A DNA stretch of 64,000 bases from Owenia fusiformis (lineage: Eukaryota > Annelida > Polychaeta > Sabellida > Oweniidae), in the NCBI GenBank assembly GCA_903813345.2, contig CAIIXF020000001.1, forward strand, positions 42,379,366 through 42,443,365, given 5' to 3'. The position numbers and the translations under genes were made by a program. The notes below the pieces were generated by a model. The model was given only the letters and a program-made list of their open reading frames with translations. It had not been told where the DNA came from and did no database searches. This document shows positions 13,169-26,600 of this stretch, in pieces. Every line of letters starts with the position of its first letter. The stretch's first letter is position 1.

Positions 13169-13849
13169 TCCCGGGTTTTAATTACATTTTATGTATAGAC
13201 TTTTTGCCTCTATTCTCATTTTTAAACCTGTTTCTGTTTGCTTATTTAACAATTGTGATAAATTATTCAGTTAGTGTCGAAATCAAAACAATTTTCTACT
13301 TTATAGTCCCCTCCTCTTGCACTGACTAAATATTAAAATAAGCCAGTCTGATTGCGAATTTACAAATCCTGTAAAAGTAGCTCCAAACCGCCTTTTAATC
13401 AGAGAAAACAATAAGTTAATTCATCTGATTGCGAAAATACGAATTAATCTGATTATCTGATCCCCATGCTATTTGATTCGTGCATTATCTACAAGTCAGT
13501 CGGGCAAGGGTGAAATTATTTCATTTGAAAACAGAAATAAATATCAGAACCCCTCTAGCATAACTATTCGGAAGAAATTCATAAAAAAATAAGGTACACA
13601 ACTGATGAAGGGTCGCACACAATGCACGCACCCCTGTCCTCCTCCTCGGTGTTTGCCCACACACGACCATATTTGACAATTTTTCTAAAAGCGTTTTCCC
13701 CGGGAATATAGGTGTAGCGGTTGCCAGAAGTCGCACAGCTTGGGAGTCAGGGTATCCTGATCAATGCCTCAACGCCTGACGGGTCTGATATTTAGAGGGG
13801 GCGCAAGAATTATTAGGGCGCGGGGTAAACGTGAAAGTTGCATAAATAT

Positions 13850-13890
13850 CCATAGGCGTAGCCAGGAGGGGGGGGGGTGCGATTGGTGCG
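13850..13890 (+). repeat. Single hAT-like terminus (CATAGGCGTAGCCAGG)
   Basis: This is the same end sequence as the MITE at 10558-10798, followed by a G-run and 'tgcgattggtgcg'. No opposing end was seen downstream, so it is a solo or truncated copy. Confidence 0.5.
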
Positions 13891-13899
13891 ATAACAATA

Positions 13900-15228
13900 G
13901 GCTTTATATATGCTTTAATGTTTTATGTAGCATGATGCTTTTATGTAGGCTATTAATTACAGTTCTTTTTGCAATATAAAACTGGTATGTTTATGCAAAT
14001 TCCGATTGGACTAATATAAAGGGATATTGTTTCATTATGTGGACTTGAGAAAGTCCGACATACTCATTGCTTTCAACCCAAAACTTAAAATAGGAAGTTA
14101 TCAAGATTCCAAGAACACGATCGCTACTTAAACAATACGTTTGTAAAATCCCGACGATCGAAATGCAATCAAACTTTCGCAATCAGGTGCCTAATTAGTC
14201 TTTTGATCTCTAAAGTTTTACGACTGAACGTTTCAATGAACTCGTGAGAAGCAAACGCAATCATCATATAAACATTTTTGAAAAGTCAGTCTCGGAAGAA
14301 TTTTCCAAGCATTCCCTGCTTCGATGCGTTTTTATTGCAAGGGCCGTTTAGCGCCGATAATATAATCCATTATAGGGCATTAGGGTTGTGCTTTATTTGT
14401 TTTATTTATATAATGTTATAAATGTGTACGACACTTTAATGAATTATTTTTAGGGTTACAATGCATATTTGACTTTTCCCTCTAAACGTTTAAAATTCAT
14501 CTTTATACTTTTCTTAGTTTGCTTCAATAAAATTTAACATTGGATCCCAGACAGTTATCAAATTCTCAGACATTTGATTAATATAGATATTTGTACTTCC
14601 GTTGACCAGTGGTGCTGGTGTGACTGAGATTCGAATCTAATATGTTTCATTTTTATGTAAATTGAGAGGAATAAAATTTTATTTTAAGCGTTTTAACAAT
14701 CTTAACGCTTGGCGTGCAGCTCAACTTAATACACAATCAAAGGTCAGAATACAGAAATAAGAACATGCCTTTTATTTGTTATTCAAGCTCCAGCAATATC
14801 CCCGTAGGTACGAACATTTTCGGGACGGAATGCGTGACATATTAGTGATTCGCGTGAAAAGTCCGAACGAAATGCGTACGTTTTTTTTCGGCGTTCGTAT
14901 TTTTGCTGTGTAGACGAACTTTTTTAGAAATTTTTCTACAGAAATTTTTTTGCTTGACAATTACCAGGTAAAATGCGTATTTGCGTGACATTTTCTGTCA
15001 CGCAAAAATAACTGGCGTGACTTCAAATTCTTCAGCAAATGCATGACAAATACGCAAATTGCGGGACAGTTGACAGGCCTGATGCCTGCATCTGGTTTTC
15101 CCACCTTTGGGAGGGAGCCAATATACACATAGATTACTTACTGGCCATGGACGGGGGGGGGCACAGAAACGAACATTCTGGGGTCATAAGGGATACTTGG
15201 GGAAGAGGGAGGGGTGGTGATGAATAGT
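13900..15228. other. Intergenic DNA, no gene seen
   Basis: A stretch at about 14820-15060 is rich in 'gcgtgaca', 'aatgcg' and 'acgcaaa' words in both orientations and ends near 'gacaggcctgatgcctg', itself a short palindrome. It looks like the decayed end of a repeat. No gene is supportable. Confidence 0.45.
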
Positions 15229-15237
15229 GAAGTCCGG

Positions 15238-15555
15238 GAGTGAAGTTAAGGGGTACTGAAATCTTTCTTTTGATATTTAGTGCTTGAATGGAGACTTGTT
15301 TCCACTCCCCGCATTCTAGTAGAATTTAAATATTTGATCCAAAGGAGTTATATTAAATCAAACTTGCATTCCGATTAATTAACACTCCAATGATTGTACC
15401 GCTTAACTTCACTATTGTCTAAGATAATTATAATGAATTCACGGGACACTATAGTATATAGTATATTTAAACTTTAGTGGTTGGATGGAGACTTGTTTCC
15501 CCACCCGGTACACTAGTAAATTTGTAAATTTTAAATATTTGATTTAGGGAGGTAT
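15238..15555. repeat. Composite small repeat: hairpin ends plus direct repeat
   Basis: GTGAAGTTAAGGGGTAC at 15239 is inverted at 15396-15412 (GTACCGCTTAACTTCAC), defining a unit of about 175 bp. Inside it, the block at 15276-15360 (TTGAATGGAGACTTGTTTCC, then 'taaatatttgat') recurs in direct orientation at 15473-15555. Confidence 0.6.
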
Positions 15556-15559
15556 TTGC

Positions 15560-18500
15560 AATCCAACTCTGATGATGCAAGACTAGTCAACCAAGACTAA
15601 ATTATGAACTTATTATCATTTAGACTATTGAGTTCATTAAATTATAATTCCATAGATATCATATTTAATCCTGTCAACACAATAATGGTATTAATTGGCA
15701 TGATATGTAGTCAGAGACGGTTTAAAAAGTTGTTTAGATTAATGATAGTATTAGGAAAAATCCTAACTCAAAGTTTTTGTTCTCTCGCAATCCAGAGCAA
15801 ACCACTCGCCGGGCAAGCATTCTTTAAAAACGTGAAGTTTTCACCATGTTGAACAGTATTGAAAATTGTCCAATTTGAACCATCGCCTTGTATATTTCTG
15901 TAACTGCCCCCCCCCCCCCTTGACACTCGAGTGTAAGAATCCTTTCCACACTGTCAATGGTTTTACAAAATAGTTCATGTCAGGAAGGGGGAGGGGTGAG
16001 TGTAGAGAACAATCACTGACTGCGATTTGTATGATTGAACATTATACACTTATCATAAATTCGTAAAGAATAGTTTTAAAATAAACAGCTTGTTTTATTT
16101 TATGATTGGAGTGATGTATGCATAGAAGAATGACACTGGTTTTGAAATATCTTAATTATCCCATTGAATGAAGCCATCCGTCCCTCTGTCCATTCTTAAC
16201 TCATACTGGTGGACTGATTTGATTTAAAGGAGAAGTCTCGGTGTAGAACGTGTACACACTAATGGGAACGAATTTTACTCATTTCTATTTAGGATTCGTT
16301 CATATACTAGCGGGGCTTTAGAGCATTTACAAACGCACGAATTGTATTGTTTTAAGGCAACTTTTATGACATATAATGTATTTAAAGCTGATTAATTTTA
16401 GATTATATTCGGTTCAATTTTACAAATAATGAATAGTATTACAGTATATCGAAAAATATACAATGATTTACATTAAATTGCGCAGACTGCAAGCAATGTA
16501 CATGGTTGGCGAATTTGCATGCGCGTTCTTGATAATAAGAATTAAAGGTTGAACTTAAAAATCAAACATTTTCTTTTTTAAACATAATAAATCTTTAAAT
16601 CAAGAAAATAAAAATAAGATTGATGATTGAACTTTTCATAGTCAACTGCGACTGTGTCGACGCATGTTTATTTACTTAGCTAATTAGATATGTAAAATTG
16701 TTAATGGCCGCAACGGATAATACGTACATGTAAGCTGTTCGGATAAGACATTTCTATATGATTAATAACAAATGTTATTCAGCAGAATGTTATTCAGCAG
16801 TAACAGATCTTATTAGTTATTATTCAATTTGGATAATAAATCTATTATCTCGTCGTATTGGTGTTTATTATATAGTGTTTCTCGTTGTGTATGTTGCTTT
16901 ATTGAAACCTTCCTTGGAAGAACTTTTTTTGTTTTGACCCCCTGTTACTCCCTGGGGGTGGGTACAAATCATAATTTTCAGGGACAAAAAGTGACCGGCA
17001 AACTTGCTTGGGTGGATCTTCTTATTCCAAACAATCAATACATTCATGAAATCATAATGACTTAATTCTTCATTGTTTCGAACAAAAAAGAAGAGCCCAG
17101 GCTACCATACCATTTTGGTCCATTTCCCTGGTTATACAAAGAATCAAGACACTGCTTGCATTTTCAGCGGGAATTCGCGATTTCAAAATTATCGTTGGGC
17201 TTTGCATCATACCCGTGCTGCTGTTTCTTCTTTATCAATATAATAATAGCACGAAATATACATCATGTATATGCTAAATAAGTAAAATGCTACGGTATGG
17301 TAACTGACCATTGCAATAACAAAGCTATTCCAAAGAGCTGGCAAAAAGATTATGATTATTACTAAGCAAATTTCCCTTTAGGCGAATTGATATAAATGGA
17401 ATGCAAAATATGTAGATGTGACACTTTAACCTATCTGTATTAATCATACTAATTTCGATCTGATTCAACCATTAATGTAAAAATCAAAGCCTAATTAATC
17501 ATTGTGAGTTACCTATTCTAAAATAGTATCACCCTAGCTCATTTTTACTTCAGTTGAAAAATAACTCATATGAACATTTAATTATATTATTCCTCTCTGG
17601 GGCTTATCTAGTCATTTTACATTTCATGGGATATGAACATTTCCAATTCTTCATGTTTTCACATTGTAAGAAGCAGCAATGGTGTCATATTCTGACTTGA
17701 TAAATTGAAATTGCACCTCTTACTTATACCTCAGTCATATTTGTTAGGTATCGAATTAAACAGGGATTTAAGTAATATTGAAAGAGATAATTTGTACAGT
17801 TCAAAATTCTTAATATTATGATAGGTCTTTATAATTTTGTTTTAATGGTAACATTAAATCTTGTTTATATCGAGAGTTTCCATCATTCGTTCATTACAGT
17901 GATTAATTACTAGGCAAGTAGCTGTGCTGGTCAACCTTCCTTTCGCTTAGTCTTCAGTTACCATGTTGGGGATACACCGTTTCTTTACAGGCTAACTCCT
18001 CCCCCGACCCATTTCCCCGCCTATGTATATATAGAATTCCGCCAAGTATGAATATAATTATCACGCCCGGTGATCGTGAAAATGGGACGGAGGGGGGGGG
18101 AGCAAGCAATTTCTGGTAGAAAAATGAACAAATCTGCAAAAATTATTTTTCAAGAAAAGGGTTATGATTCAATTGCTAAACGAATAGGCGCACGGTATGG
18201 TAAAATATGTCACGTATTCTACGAATTCTTTTTTAGCCGATTCTCTTCTTAGGTATAAGATCTATTAAAAAAGGCGCAACGCCACCAACGTGCAAAAGTC
18301 AATGTTTTTGCTTTAAATCAAGCATCAACGGTCTACAAAACCTGCAATAAATATTTGTAAGTGACATTATCATCATAAAATTAATGACCTTAATGACTTT
18401 ACAAAATATTTTCCATACGTTGTATAAAAAATAATCGAAAATAATTAAAATTGGACGGAGGGGGGGGGGGAGGGGACGGAGGGGGGAGCAACATGTCTAT

Positions 18501-19326
18501 ACGACATGATGAGAGATGTTACTTCACTTTATATCCAAATTTTCCCATTTTCTCCTCAATTACAATGTACGTAATGACGTAAATCAAGATTATTTTCACT
18601 CGCATCTAGTCTATTGTCCATTACTGCTCTTACATTAAGCAGTTTTTAAACTCCTGCTTATGTTTAGAATAACTCAACTTGAGAACCTATGCTTATGTAT
18701 CAATGATATCATTATACTAAAGAGAACACAATATTGAACAAAACAAAACATCGATAGGAAATACAATAATACACACTGTTTCAAAAGGGTGTATCTTAGT
18801 CATTTATCACAATTCAGAATGAAATTATGTTACGTGAAAGAAAATGGCCGGGGTTGAAAACAGTCATCACAAAGCGAGCTCAATCCATCATGATTATTAT
18901 AACGGGGTATGAACTCTACACACTCTAATTCATTGAAGTATATTGCTTGTTTGACTATATTATTTGTTTAATTTACTTCATACAATAATGCAATATGGTA
19001 CTTGTACCTGCCAATATGGTACCAATAATAAGCGTTTCATAAACAAAAAGATTATGAATATAGAAGTACATGCAACCAAAAGAAACGTTTAATAAATTCA
19101 TATCTCTTGATTTAAAGAATCAAATCGAATTGTGAGGTGACATAACCAGACTAGAGATACCATGGAAACCAGGAGATCACCTAAAATTGGTTGTTGGCTG
19201 ATATGGCATGACTAAATTCATTATTTCTCGTGATGTCTATCTACAAAATTGCTCATGGACATGTTTCAAGTCAACACATCGAGCGGGAAAAGAGGTTATG
19301 AGGATGCATATATATACTATATATAG
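15560..19326. other. Intergenic DNA, no gene seen
   Basis: No open frame has coding character. A G-rich block (GGACGGAGGGGGGGGGAG-like) at about 18083-18105 recurs at 18453-18490. The sequence at 18060-18110, read on the minus strand (C-run, TCC, 'cattttcacgatcaccgggcgtga'), matches about 59285-59330, so it belongs to a dispersed repeat family. A short inverted pair (17995 / 18083) surrounds it. Confidence 0.5.
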
Positions 19327-19541
19327 TCACACTGCCCTACCCCCATACTATAGCCTATATTTCTACGGGCATACAGGCTACGGTGAAGTTGCAAATGGAG
19401 GACGTTTGTTTATTTCCATATTTCTGAAGGTATTCTAGATTTAACATAAATTCCAGACATAGAGAAATACCAACTCCATTCGCAACTTCACTGTTACCTT
19501 TATCCCTTTTAAAAGTGGTCACGAGGTAGGGTAGAGTGATG
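19327..19541. mobile_element. MITE-like inverted repeat (215 bp)
   Basis: The outer arms TCACACTGCCCTACCCC and 'ggtagggtagagtgat' are inverted. Inner arms CGGTGAAGTTGCAAATGGAG (19380) and CTCCATTCGCAACTTCACTG (about 19473) are also inverted. No coding capacity. Confidence 0.6.
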
Positions 19542-20102
19542 GTATTCACGCTAAATAGTTATGTTTTATAGGTTATGTCAGTACAAACACATTGTTTCAA
19601 AAGGATGGTTGGTCATGGTGAAAAATATGTAAGTCACTTTTGAGTCAATCATAAACCATTTATTAGCCTGATTCTGAGTTCAAATAGGATTAAAGAATGC
19701 CAATAATCAAGAGTCATCGATAGTTCATGATTCTATGAAACCGACTGATAATATACCCAAATTTTATCACAAGCAAATAGAATTTGACAATATTTAATGT
19801 TGTTGACCTCACTTCTTTCAAGTCAAGTTTCAAATCAAATGATTAACATTATATTTGATTTTGTAATATGTGTTAGTAATTCTTTGATTAATTCAATGAA
19901 AAACATATTTCAAATTCCCCATTCAGTGAGTATTAACCAAAGATTACCAAACGTATTTAAAGATGTAAAGGAAGTAGTGCGCTCTCCCTTATGATCACCC
20001 CAAAAAAATTAATTCATCTGATTTTTCAAAATGAGTATACTGCCTTTATTATTACATATATATGCACACTAGTATCTTGTTGACTTATATTCAGCATTGA
20101 TG
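19542..20102. other. Intergenic DNA, no gene seen
   Basis: A 65-codon open frame at 19797-19994 has no recognisable domain and a low-complexity AT composition. Confidence 0.5.
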
Positions 20103-20104
20103 TA

Positions 20105-21754
20105 CACTGTTGCTCATAAATATGGAATATTAGATTTGGCAGCTCACAATTCAAAGTTTGGAGTAAGAGAACAATTATTTGGAGTTGGTTCAGACATTTA
20201 TTTTCCATGCAAATCATAACCACATATTTCATCTACAAATCAACGTTTTCTAGAGAAAAAATATTCACATTTAAGTTTAGAAAATTAATGTTATTTAAAC
20301 AGGGGTACCCTAAGAATTTTTGCATTTTCAAAACACCCCGATCCAAATCGTCATGTAAAACAGATCCAACAGAATAAACATCTGGTCATGAAGATTGAAG
20401 TGTCCTCTATCCAATGATAGCACTAATATGCGTTTTGTCCTCTTTGTGCTGCAATCAGAGCATCAACCCTACGGGACCAGCATAGATTGAAACATCTGAT
20501 CTTTATAAGTGAAATAAGGCCACATTCCTCAATCTGGCCAGTGCGTAACGTGTCTAAATTTTGAGGTGGGGGTCCAAGTCACGAATCTCATTACCAAGGT
20601 CGTCCCACATTTGCTCTGCATTAGCATGATTGGCTGACTTTTGTGCCCATGGTAGCTGGTCCATATTGCCTGCCCTGATGTAATCCAACACAATGCCACT
20701 AGCATATGCATCAGCATGATTATTCTCTTAGTTGAATGTTGCCCCAAAACACTCTGTTTGCATGTGGTACTTGATGGAGGTCCAAAAGGTCAAATTACTC
20801 TGAAATTATGTTTTGGAATCACCAAGGGGGTGCAACTTCTGTAGTACTGCTCCAAACAACCTCTGTAATACTACTCCAAACGTAAATAGGGTCGCTTTCA
20901 TGCACTGCTACATCAGTAAGTGTCCTTATTGTTTCTTTCCCCTGGTCTACGACAGAAAACGAATACAATTATCAACTTTGTGGAGAACACATCTTATTTC
21001 TTCACATGCTGTCATATGACACCAAAGATTAGGTCCAATGTTTTTGGTGCTTTCCTGCCCATTGAAGGCACCTTTCTTTTTTATGATGATCAGTCAGCTG
21101 TTGTCTCTTTAAAGGTCTCGTGGCCTTGCATCCTTTATAAAGAAATCACTGGTTCTCTATAGCTCTGGAACACAGGTTTTGAGGTGGGGCAGCCATTCAC
21201 CTCGTAGACTACTGGTTGACTAATAAGCGATTTTGATGACATAAATGCAGTAGGTGGTGGTCTTTTACATTTTTCTCTCTGGGGCTACTATTGCTGTGAC
21301 CTGGAGTCTTATTATAGTGCCTTTGGTACCACTGCAAAGTTTTAGAGACTGTTCCTGACACACCCCTAGGGTCCTGGCAATGGCAGTTTGTTTCATGCCA
21401 GAGAGCGCCGTCCCTATGACCAGGCATGCTCTTTTTCACTTATTCTATGGGGCATGCCCTCTAAAAACTCTTCCAACTCTAAATTAAAATTTTATAAAAT
21501 GTGTACAATGATTACAACTAAGATTTGGACACCTTCTTCAAGTTACCAATATCATGAGGTCATTGGGTCACCTGAGTGAATATGAGTTTAATCAACCATA
21601 AATGTTTCAACTTTTCATGCAGATCAGTTTTATATGCAAAACTGATGAGGGAATGAGTACATATTACAAACTTTCATCAAAATGTTATCATTTTGTAGAA
21701 ATTCCATCGAACAGTTCTTATCTATAAAATATTCCATATTTATGAGCAACAGTG
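20105..21754 (-). mobile_element. Tc1/mariner transposon, degenerate (1650 bp)
   Basis: The terminal inverted repeats CACTGTTGCTCATAAATATG (left) and its reverse complement ending GAGCAACAGTG (right) abut TA at 20103-20104 and 21755-21756. This is a complete Tc1/mariner layout. The interior carries transposase remnants on the minus strand (separate entry). The inverted ends show that the whole element is present, although the coding part has decayed. Confidence 0.9.
20430..21440 (-). pseudogene. Tc1-like transposase remnant
   Basis: Read on the minus strand, the N-terminal side near 21403 gives a helix-turn-helix-like stretch (MKQTAIARTLGV) in the position expected for a Tc1 DNA-binding domain. 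The C-terminal side near 20570-20440 gives a segment ending in CWSRRVDALIAAQRGQ, similar to the end of Tc1 transposases. Between these the frame is broken several times and stop codons are frequent. The DDE residues could not be traced confidently. It lies inside the element bounded by 20105 and 21754. This is a dead copy. Confidence 0.75.
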
Positions 21755-21791
21755 TATAGGCCACTTATTAGGGTCAATATTCAATCATGAA

Positions 21792-22784
21792 GTGTTGAGG
21801 CATAGATTCCAAACCGAGCATTTAGACTTTACCCAGATGGCTACCTCTATCGCACAGGCAGCAAGTCGCGCTCTAGGTCTAGTAATTGCCAAGTACAAGG
21901 CAAATGGTGGTATGCCATTTAAGTGCTTTACAAGACTGTACGATAGTTTAGTCACACCAATTTTGGAATACGGTGCAGAAGTCTGGGGATTTAAGGAGTA
22001 TGCATGTATTAATACTGTTTTTCACCGAGCCTGTAGAGCATTTCTTGGATTAGGCAGGTATACACCCAACCTTGCTGTCCAGGGCGAGATGGGGTGGACC
22101 TCACCATTTGAAAAACAGATGAAGAAAAACCATAAGTTTAACTTGCGACTTCAGTCCCTTAGCCACAATAGGTTGACCAACCGTATTTACCATTGGAATG
22201 TTTTACGTGCTAACAGTGGAAAGAAAAACACCTTATACCACCTGAGGCAGGTTTACGATTCTCTCCAGGTTAATGATGACGACCCGGTGTCGGCGATTGT
22301 GTCACCTCTGGAACGTCAAGTGCAGAACAACTGGCAAACAAGACTCTGGGACGATTCAAAGCGGCAACAAGGAAACAAACTCAGAACTTTTAGAACCTAT
22401 AAACATGACATAAAAACAGAAAGATATGTTACATCAACGCTTTCTATCTCTCAAAGAAAGCCATTTGCCTCAATAAGATGTGGTGTAGCACCAATAAGAA
22501 TAGAAACTGGTCGGTATGAAAGGCTGCCAGTTGATGAAAGGGTGTGTCCCTTATGTGATATTGCAATTGAAAACGAAAGACATGTAACTCTGAACTGTTC
22601 TCGTTATGAAGACATCCGTTTAGACTTGTATGCAAACGTTTCTACTATTGTAACTGGTTTCATGAATTTAGATGAAGAGAGTAAATTTCAGTGTTTAATG
22701 TCTAATGACAGAATTTGTCTTTTCACAGCAAAAGCCTGTGACCGGATGCTTAAGCGACGGGAACATTTTATTTACAAAACCTGA
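21792..22784 (+). pseudogene. LINE ORF2 C-terminal fragment (reverse transcriptase thumb and Cys/His tail)
   Basis: An uninterrupted frame of 330 codons. From about residue 14 it reads as the end of a reverse transcriptase: an 'aAsRALGLVIAKYK' helix, then SLVTPILEYGAEVWG (the conserved segment after the palm domain in many animal LINEs), then 'RACRAFLGLGRYTPNLAVQGEMGW'-type sequence. The C-terminal part has CPLCDIAIENERHVTLNC, a C-x2-C...H...C motif common at LINE ORF2 ends. The catalytic YxDD box is absent because the copy is 5'-truncated. The frame's ATG is fortuitous and the first ~10 residues do not match the family. The clade cannot be fixed from this fragment. The intact frame suggests a fairly young insertion. 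Confidence 0.88.
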
Positions 22785-22925
22785 TTAATATGTTTTTACA
22801 AAAGTGTCTTATAGGCCCATAGGGGGCCTGGGGTGATTTTAACAGTGTACTATTGTTTTAAATATGTAATTGTATTTTAACTCATGACACTATAATAAAA
22901 TTAAAATAAATAAATTAAATAATAA
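21810..22925 (+). mobile_element. 3' end of a non-LTR (LINE) retrotransposon, 5'-truncated
   Basis: The open frame in this interval encodes the C-terminal end of a LINE polyprotein. After its stop at 22784 comes a short 3' UTR with a hairpin-like GGCCCATAGGGGGCC at about 22816, then an AT-rich tail of A/T runs ('aataaaattaaaataaataaatt') typical of LINE ends. The 5' part, including the endonuclease and most reverse transcriptase motifs, is missing. The junction lies about 55 bp after the Tc1 element. Confidence 0.85.
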
Positions 22926-23365
22926 ATTATATTTATTACATTTTGCATATTTGCATATTCCATTTAACTGATTCAATTTGACCTGTTTAAAACTCATTAT
23001 TGTCAAAGAAAGTCAAGGCTGGAGATAGTTTATGGTAAGTGGCTTTTTACAATGGGTAAACTGTTTTTAAAGATGTAGTTCAAACGTTTATCAAATTACA
23101 TGGGTGTCCTATCTTAATAAAATCCTTATACTATAAACATATCACATAAATAAATAAAAAACAAAAAAAACATGTTCTGTTATTAAGTAAAGCATAATAG
23201 AAAATTGCCGATATTTGCTTCATTTATTGTACCTGTTGACCTCTGAAATCCAAATACATCATCAGAGGGAGGGGGGTTCAGCCTCGTTTTGGAATTGCTT
23301 GAGTTCGCCATTGAACAAAAAACTTTTTTCAAAACTGAAGACAAAACGAGCCTTAGTAGTACTAA
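22926..23365. promoter_or_regulatory. Upstream region / possible 5' UTR of the THAP-Kolobok gene
   Basis: About 440 bp lies between the LINE tail and the first ATG of the THAP gene. I see no clear TATA box or terminal repeat. TTAA occurs at several positions (e.g. about 22966, 23066, 23182), but none starts a sequence that is inverted after the gene, so I cannot place the transposon's left end. The minus-strand open frame here (23183-23533) is a shadow of exon 1. Confidence 0.35.
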
Positions 23366-23604
23366 ATGCCGAATAGGTGTGTGGTGGGGAGCTGTAGCAA
23401 CGTGCCCCGAGAGGGGATTTCGTTGTTTAGATGGCCAAAAGACCCCAAGATGTCCCGATTGTGGTGTAACTTTGTGAAAAATACGAGGCGGGATTTCACT
23501 CCCAGTGAGAAAAGCAGAGTTTGCTCTGCTCATTTCAACCCAGATTGTTTCGATGTAAATGAGACGAAAAATGCCATACTCTTATCGATGGGACAGAAAC
23601 CCAT
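23366..23604 (+). CDS. Exon 1: THAP domain
   Basis: The start codon at 23366 gives MPNRCVVGSCSNVPREG, the usual beginning of THAP domains. Zinc ligands are C5, C10, C53 and H56; the invariant tryptophan is W33; 'CSAHF' precedes the DCF motif. The exon ends at a GTAAGT donor in phase 2. THAP domains are C2CH zinc fingers that bind specific DNA; in P-element and Kolobok transposases they recognise the element's own ends. Confidence 0.92.
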
Positions 23605-26600
23605 GTAAGTAAGATCTATAAGCAGTATTTGACAGAGTTTGTGTGATTATTTAGTGTGAATATCACCTCGGGAATCTGCAAATTTGAACCAGGAAATAAA
23701 AAATATTTTTCGTTTTTTAATATTTATTTCCCATGTTTTCCGAATTCCTTTCACCATAGAGGCTCATCAAATGGTCACATGTACCGATCCACTGGTATGA
23801 TTGGTTGCAGGGGTGGATCTGGGAATCAACAGGGGGGGGGCAAGGCCCAATTATGCCAAAAAGGCCCACTTATTTGGGCCCCGAGTGCTTTTTGGGCCCA
23901 ATTTTTTTTCTGACCCCCCCCCCAGATCTGCCAGTGGGTTGGTACCAGGGGGTTTGTAGAACTCTTGTCCAATTTTGTGCACAAAATGGTTCAAACCTGT
24001 TTCTATTATTTTGTTAATTTTACAGAACATGACATGTTGTTTGCCAATCTTATATTTGTAGGCCTCGGACATTGAAAAATGATGCAGTGCCCACAATCAA
24101 GACTGACACTCCAAAGTCGCCAACCCCATGTGCGGCTCCAGCCCCATGTGCGTCTCCAACCCCATGTGCATCTCCAACCCCATGTGCGTCTCCTAGTAAT
24201 ACATGTACTCCAAAGAGAGGTGCTTTTTTGAAAAGAGTAAGTAATAAAGGAAAGCTTCCTTTACCCTGTAAATAGATTATTTATCACCATTTCCAAACAA
24301 TGGTGGTTTGAAAGCCCATAGTTTCAAATATTGTCTAGATACATATCCCTTAAAATTTGTATATTTTACATTTTGTATACTGTCATCCACTGATGTGTGG
24401 CCTCTTGTAAATTCACTTATGTAAGAAAATCCTCACTTCAGCTAATCCACTGCTCATTTATTTATTGCTCAGACTGTATTTGATTCAGAGGATTGGGCAA
24501 ATTTTGAAAATTTTTCTACTATTTAACTTGCCGGATTGACCCATCAGTAAAATATGGATATTTTAGGGCTAGGAATTCATGGGTTACAATCCAAATATTT
24601 TAAGAATTTACACAATGTTTTAGGCTCATCAAGATGCTCTCAAGAATGCCCTTGATATGACCCCCTGGAGCCCTGTCGCTGTCAAGGCCAAGATCCAGAG
24701 AACAACTACTCCGTCTCCCTGTCATTATATCCCTGACTGTCCAACCAAAGAAGCTGCATCACAAGCACAGGTTACCACAAAATGTGCCAACACACAAGTC
24801 ACACAAGTCCAACTTCACTTAACACGTGTGAAGCAAGTCCAGACAACCAAAGTTAATCTCAGGAACGCAGGTAATTGTCATTACATTTTTACAAAATAAC
24901 TCAAGTCAACATTTTTCGACCTAGTGGAGAGTTACCATAGTAATAAAAATAAAACATGCGTAAACTCTCTGCACTAATTGTTGCACCTTTAAATAGGAAA
25001 AGTGGATCCCCAGATATTTCAAGTACAGTATGTGATAATAATATACATGAGCACACATTTTCAGGTGTCCAAACTTTACCTGAGGCCAAACCTTCAACTA
25101 TGTCCATCAGTACCCAGACAAATACAATAGACGAGTCATCAGATGAGGAATCAGACGATGAGCCAATGGAGGACGATGCAATGGATCCAGACTGGGAACC
25201 CAAACCTGATGATTATGACGATGATGAAGACTCTATGACAGAGGATGAAGACTTTGAAGAGGATCATACAATAAAAAGGTAAATTCGATTTTGAGCACAA
25301 TGATAAATACCCCCTTTCATTTAGTTTTAATGCCTTGCAATGCAGAGCTTTCATTAGCAGCAGGCAACTAGTGTTTTTAAAAATGGACACCCATTATCGT
25401 ATTATGAAAGAAAAAAGTGTGGGATTGCCAAGGATTAATTTTTCTCATTTCAAATATTTTGAGATTTAAAAATCTTTAAAATTGAACCCTCCAATGACTG
25501 TATCATGTCCCACTTAGGTGGGTATGAGGTACAAAGCCCAAATTAAATAGAAGTACAGAAGTTTGATAATATGATGATTGAAGTAAATTCTCATTTCAGG
25601 CAACAGTTTGATGACACTTCTATGTTCATTGTCCAGCTGTCACAGTTAATGACCCTGTTCACTTTGTGTTTCCACTGCAAAAGCAGTGAAACGTCAGTCA
25701 TTGTTGATGGAGTTCAGGGTACCATGCTTGGCCTGAGACAGCTTTGCAACACCTGTGGGAAGTCATTTCTATGGAGTTCCCAGACTCTCTTCCATGGTAT
25801 TGCTAGGGGAAATATCTTCCTCTCTGCCAGTATCCTATTCACAGGTACATACATACAATATGTTAAGGTATTTTATAGTATCCAGACCTGCCAACCTCAA
25901 ATGAAAAATTAGTGGGAGATTTAAAAAAAAAATGTGGTACTTTTTATGGGATATTTTTCCCAAATCTGGTATCTGAGTGTTGAACTTTGATAACTGAAGT
26001 TCTCATTTAGAGGGTTCTTGCTGTATTACTCTACAAGGAATTCTACAGATCATTTAAATATCTCTTGTAGCCTTACATTATTTATGGATTTGATTTTGAT
26101 TGATTGAAGTACACTATGTGTAGGAGAACAAAAGCATTTACTGTTGATAGATTTCACTACAGAGAAATGTTTACTAACACATTCACATATCAATTATGAC
26201 ATTAACAACTGATTATCTGTAATTAAAGGTTCAACTCCAACAAAGACCCTAAGGCAGCTAAAGTGTTGGGGGGTTCAGGCGTACAGCCGTTCAACATTTT
26301 TCTACCATCAGAAGAATTACCTACATGGTGAGCATTAATATCTTTAAATTAATATATAACACCTGTGTATTCAATAAAAAAATGAATGATGTGGCCAAAC
26401 TTGTTTTAATTTGTTTTGATAGGGCTAGATTCTCTAATTTGATGGTAAAAAACTACCCATAGATAGATGGTATTTGAAACTCACTGAGGTTTTAATTCTC
26501 TTTTTTGAAGCATCTGATCTAGTTTACTGCATGATTGAATGTTTGGAAACTTTAATTAGGGAAAATGTGAAATTCAAAATTCAGGTGCAATCCGTAGACT

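Noticed and set aside
23183-23533. 116-codon minus-strand ORF
   Set aside because: Antisense shadow of the THAP exon.
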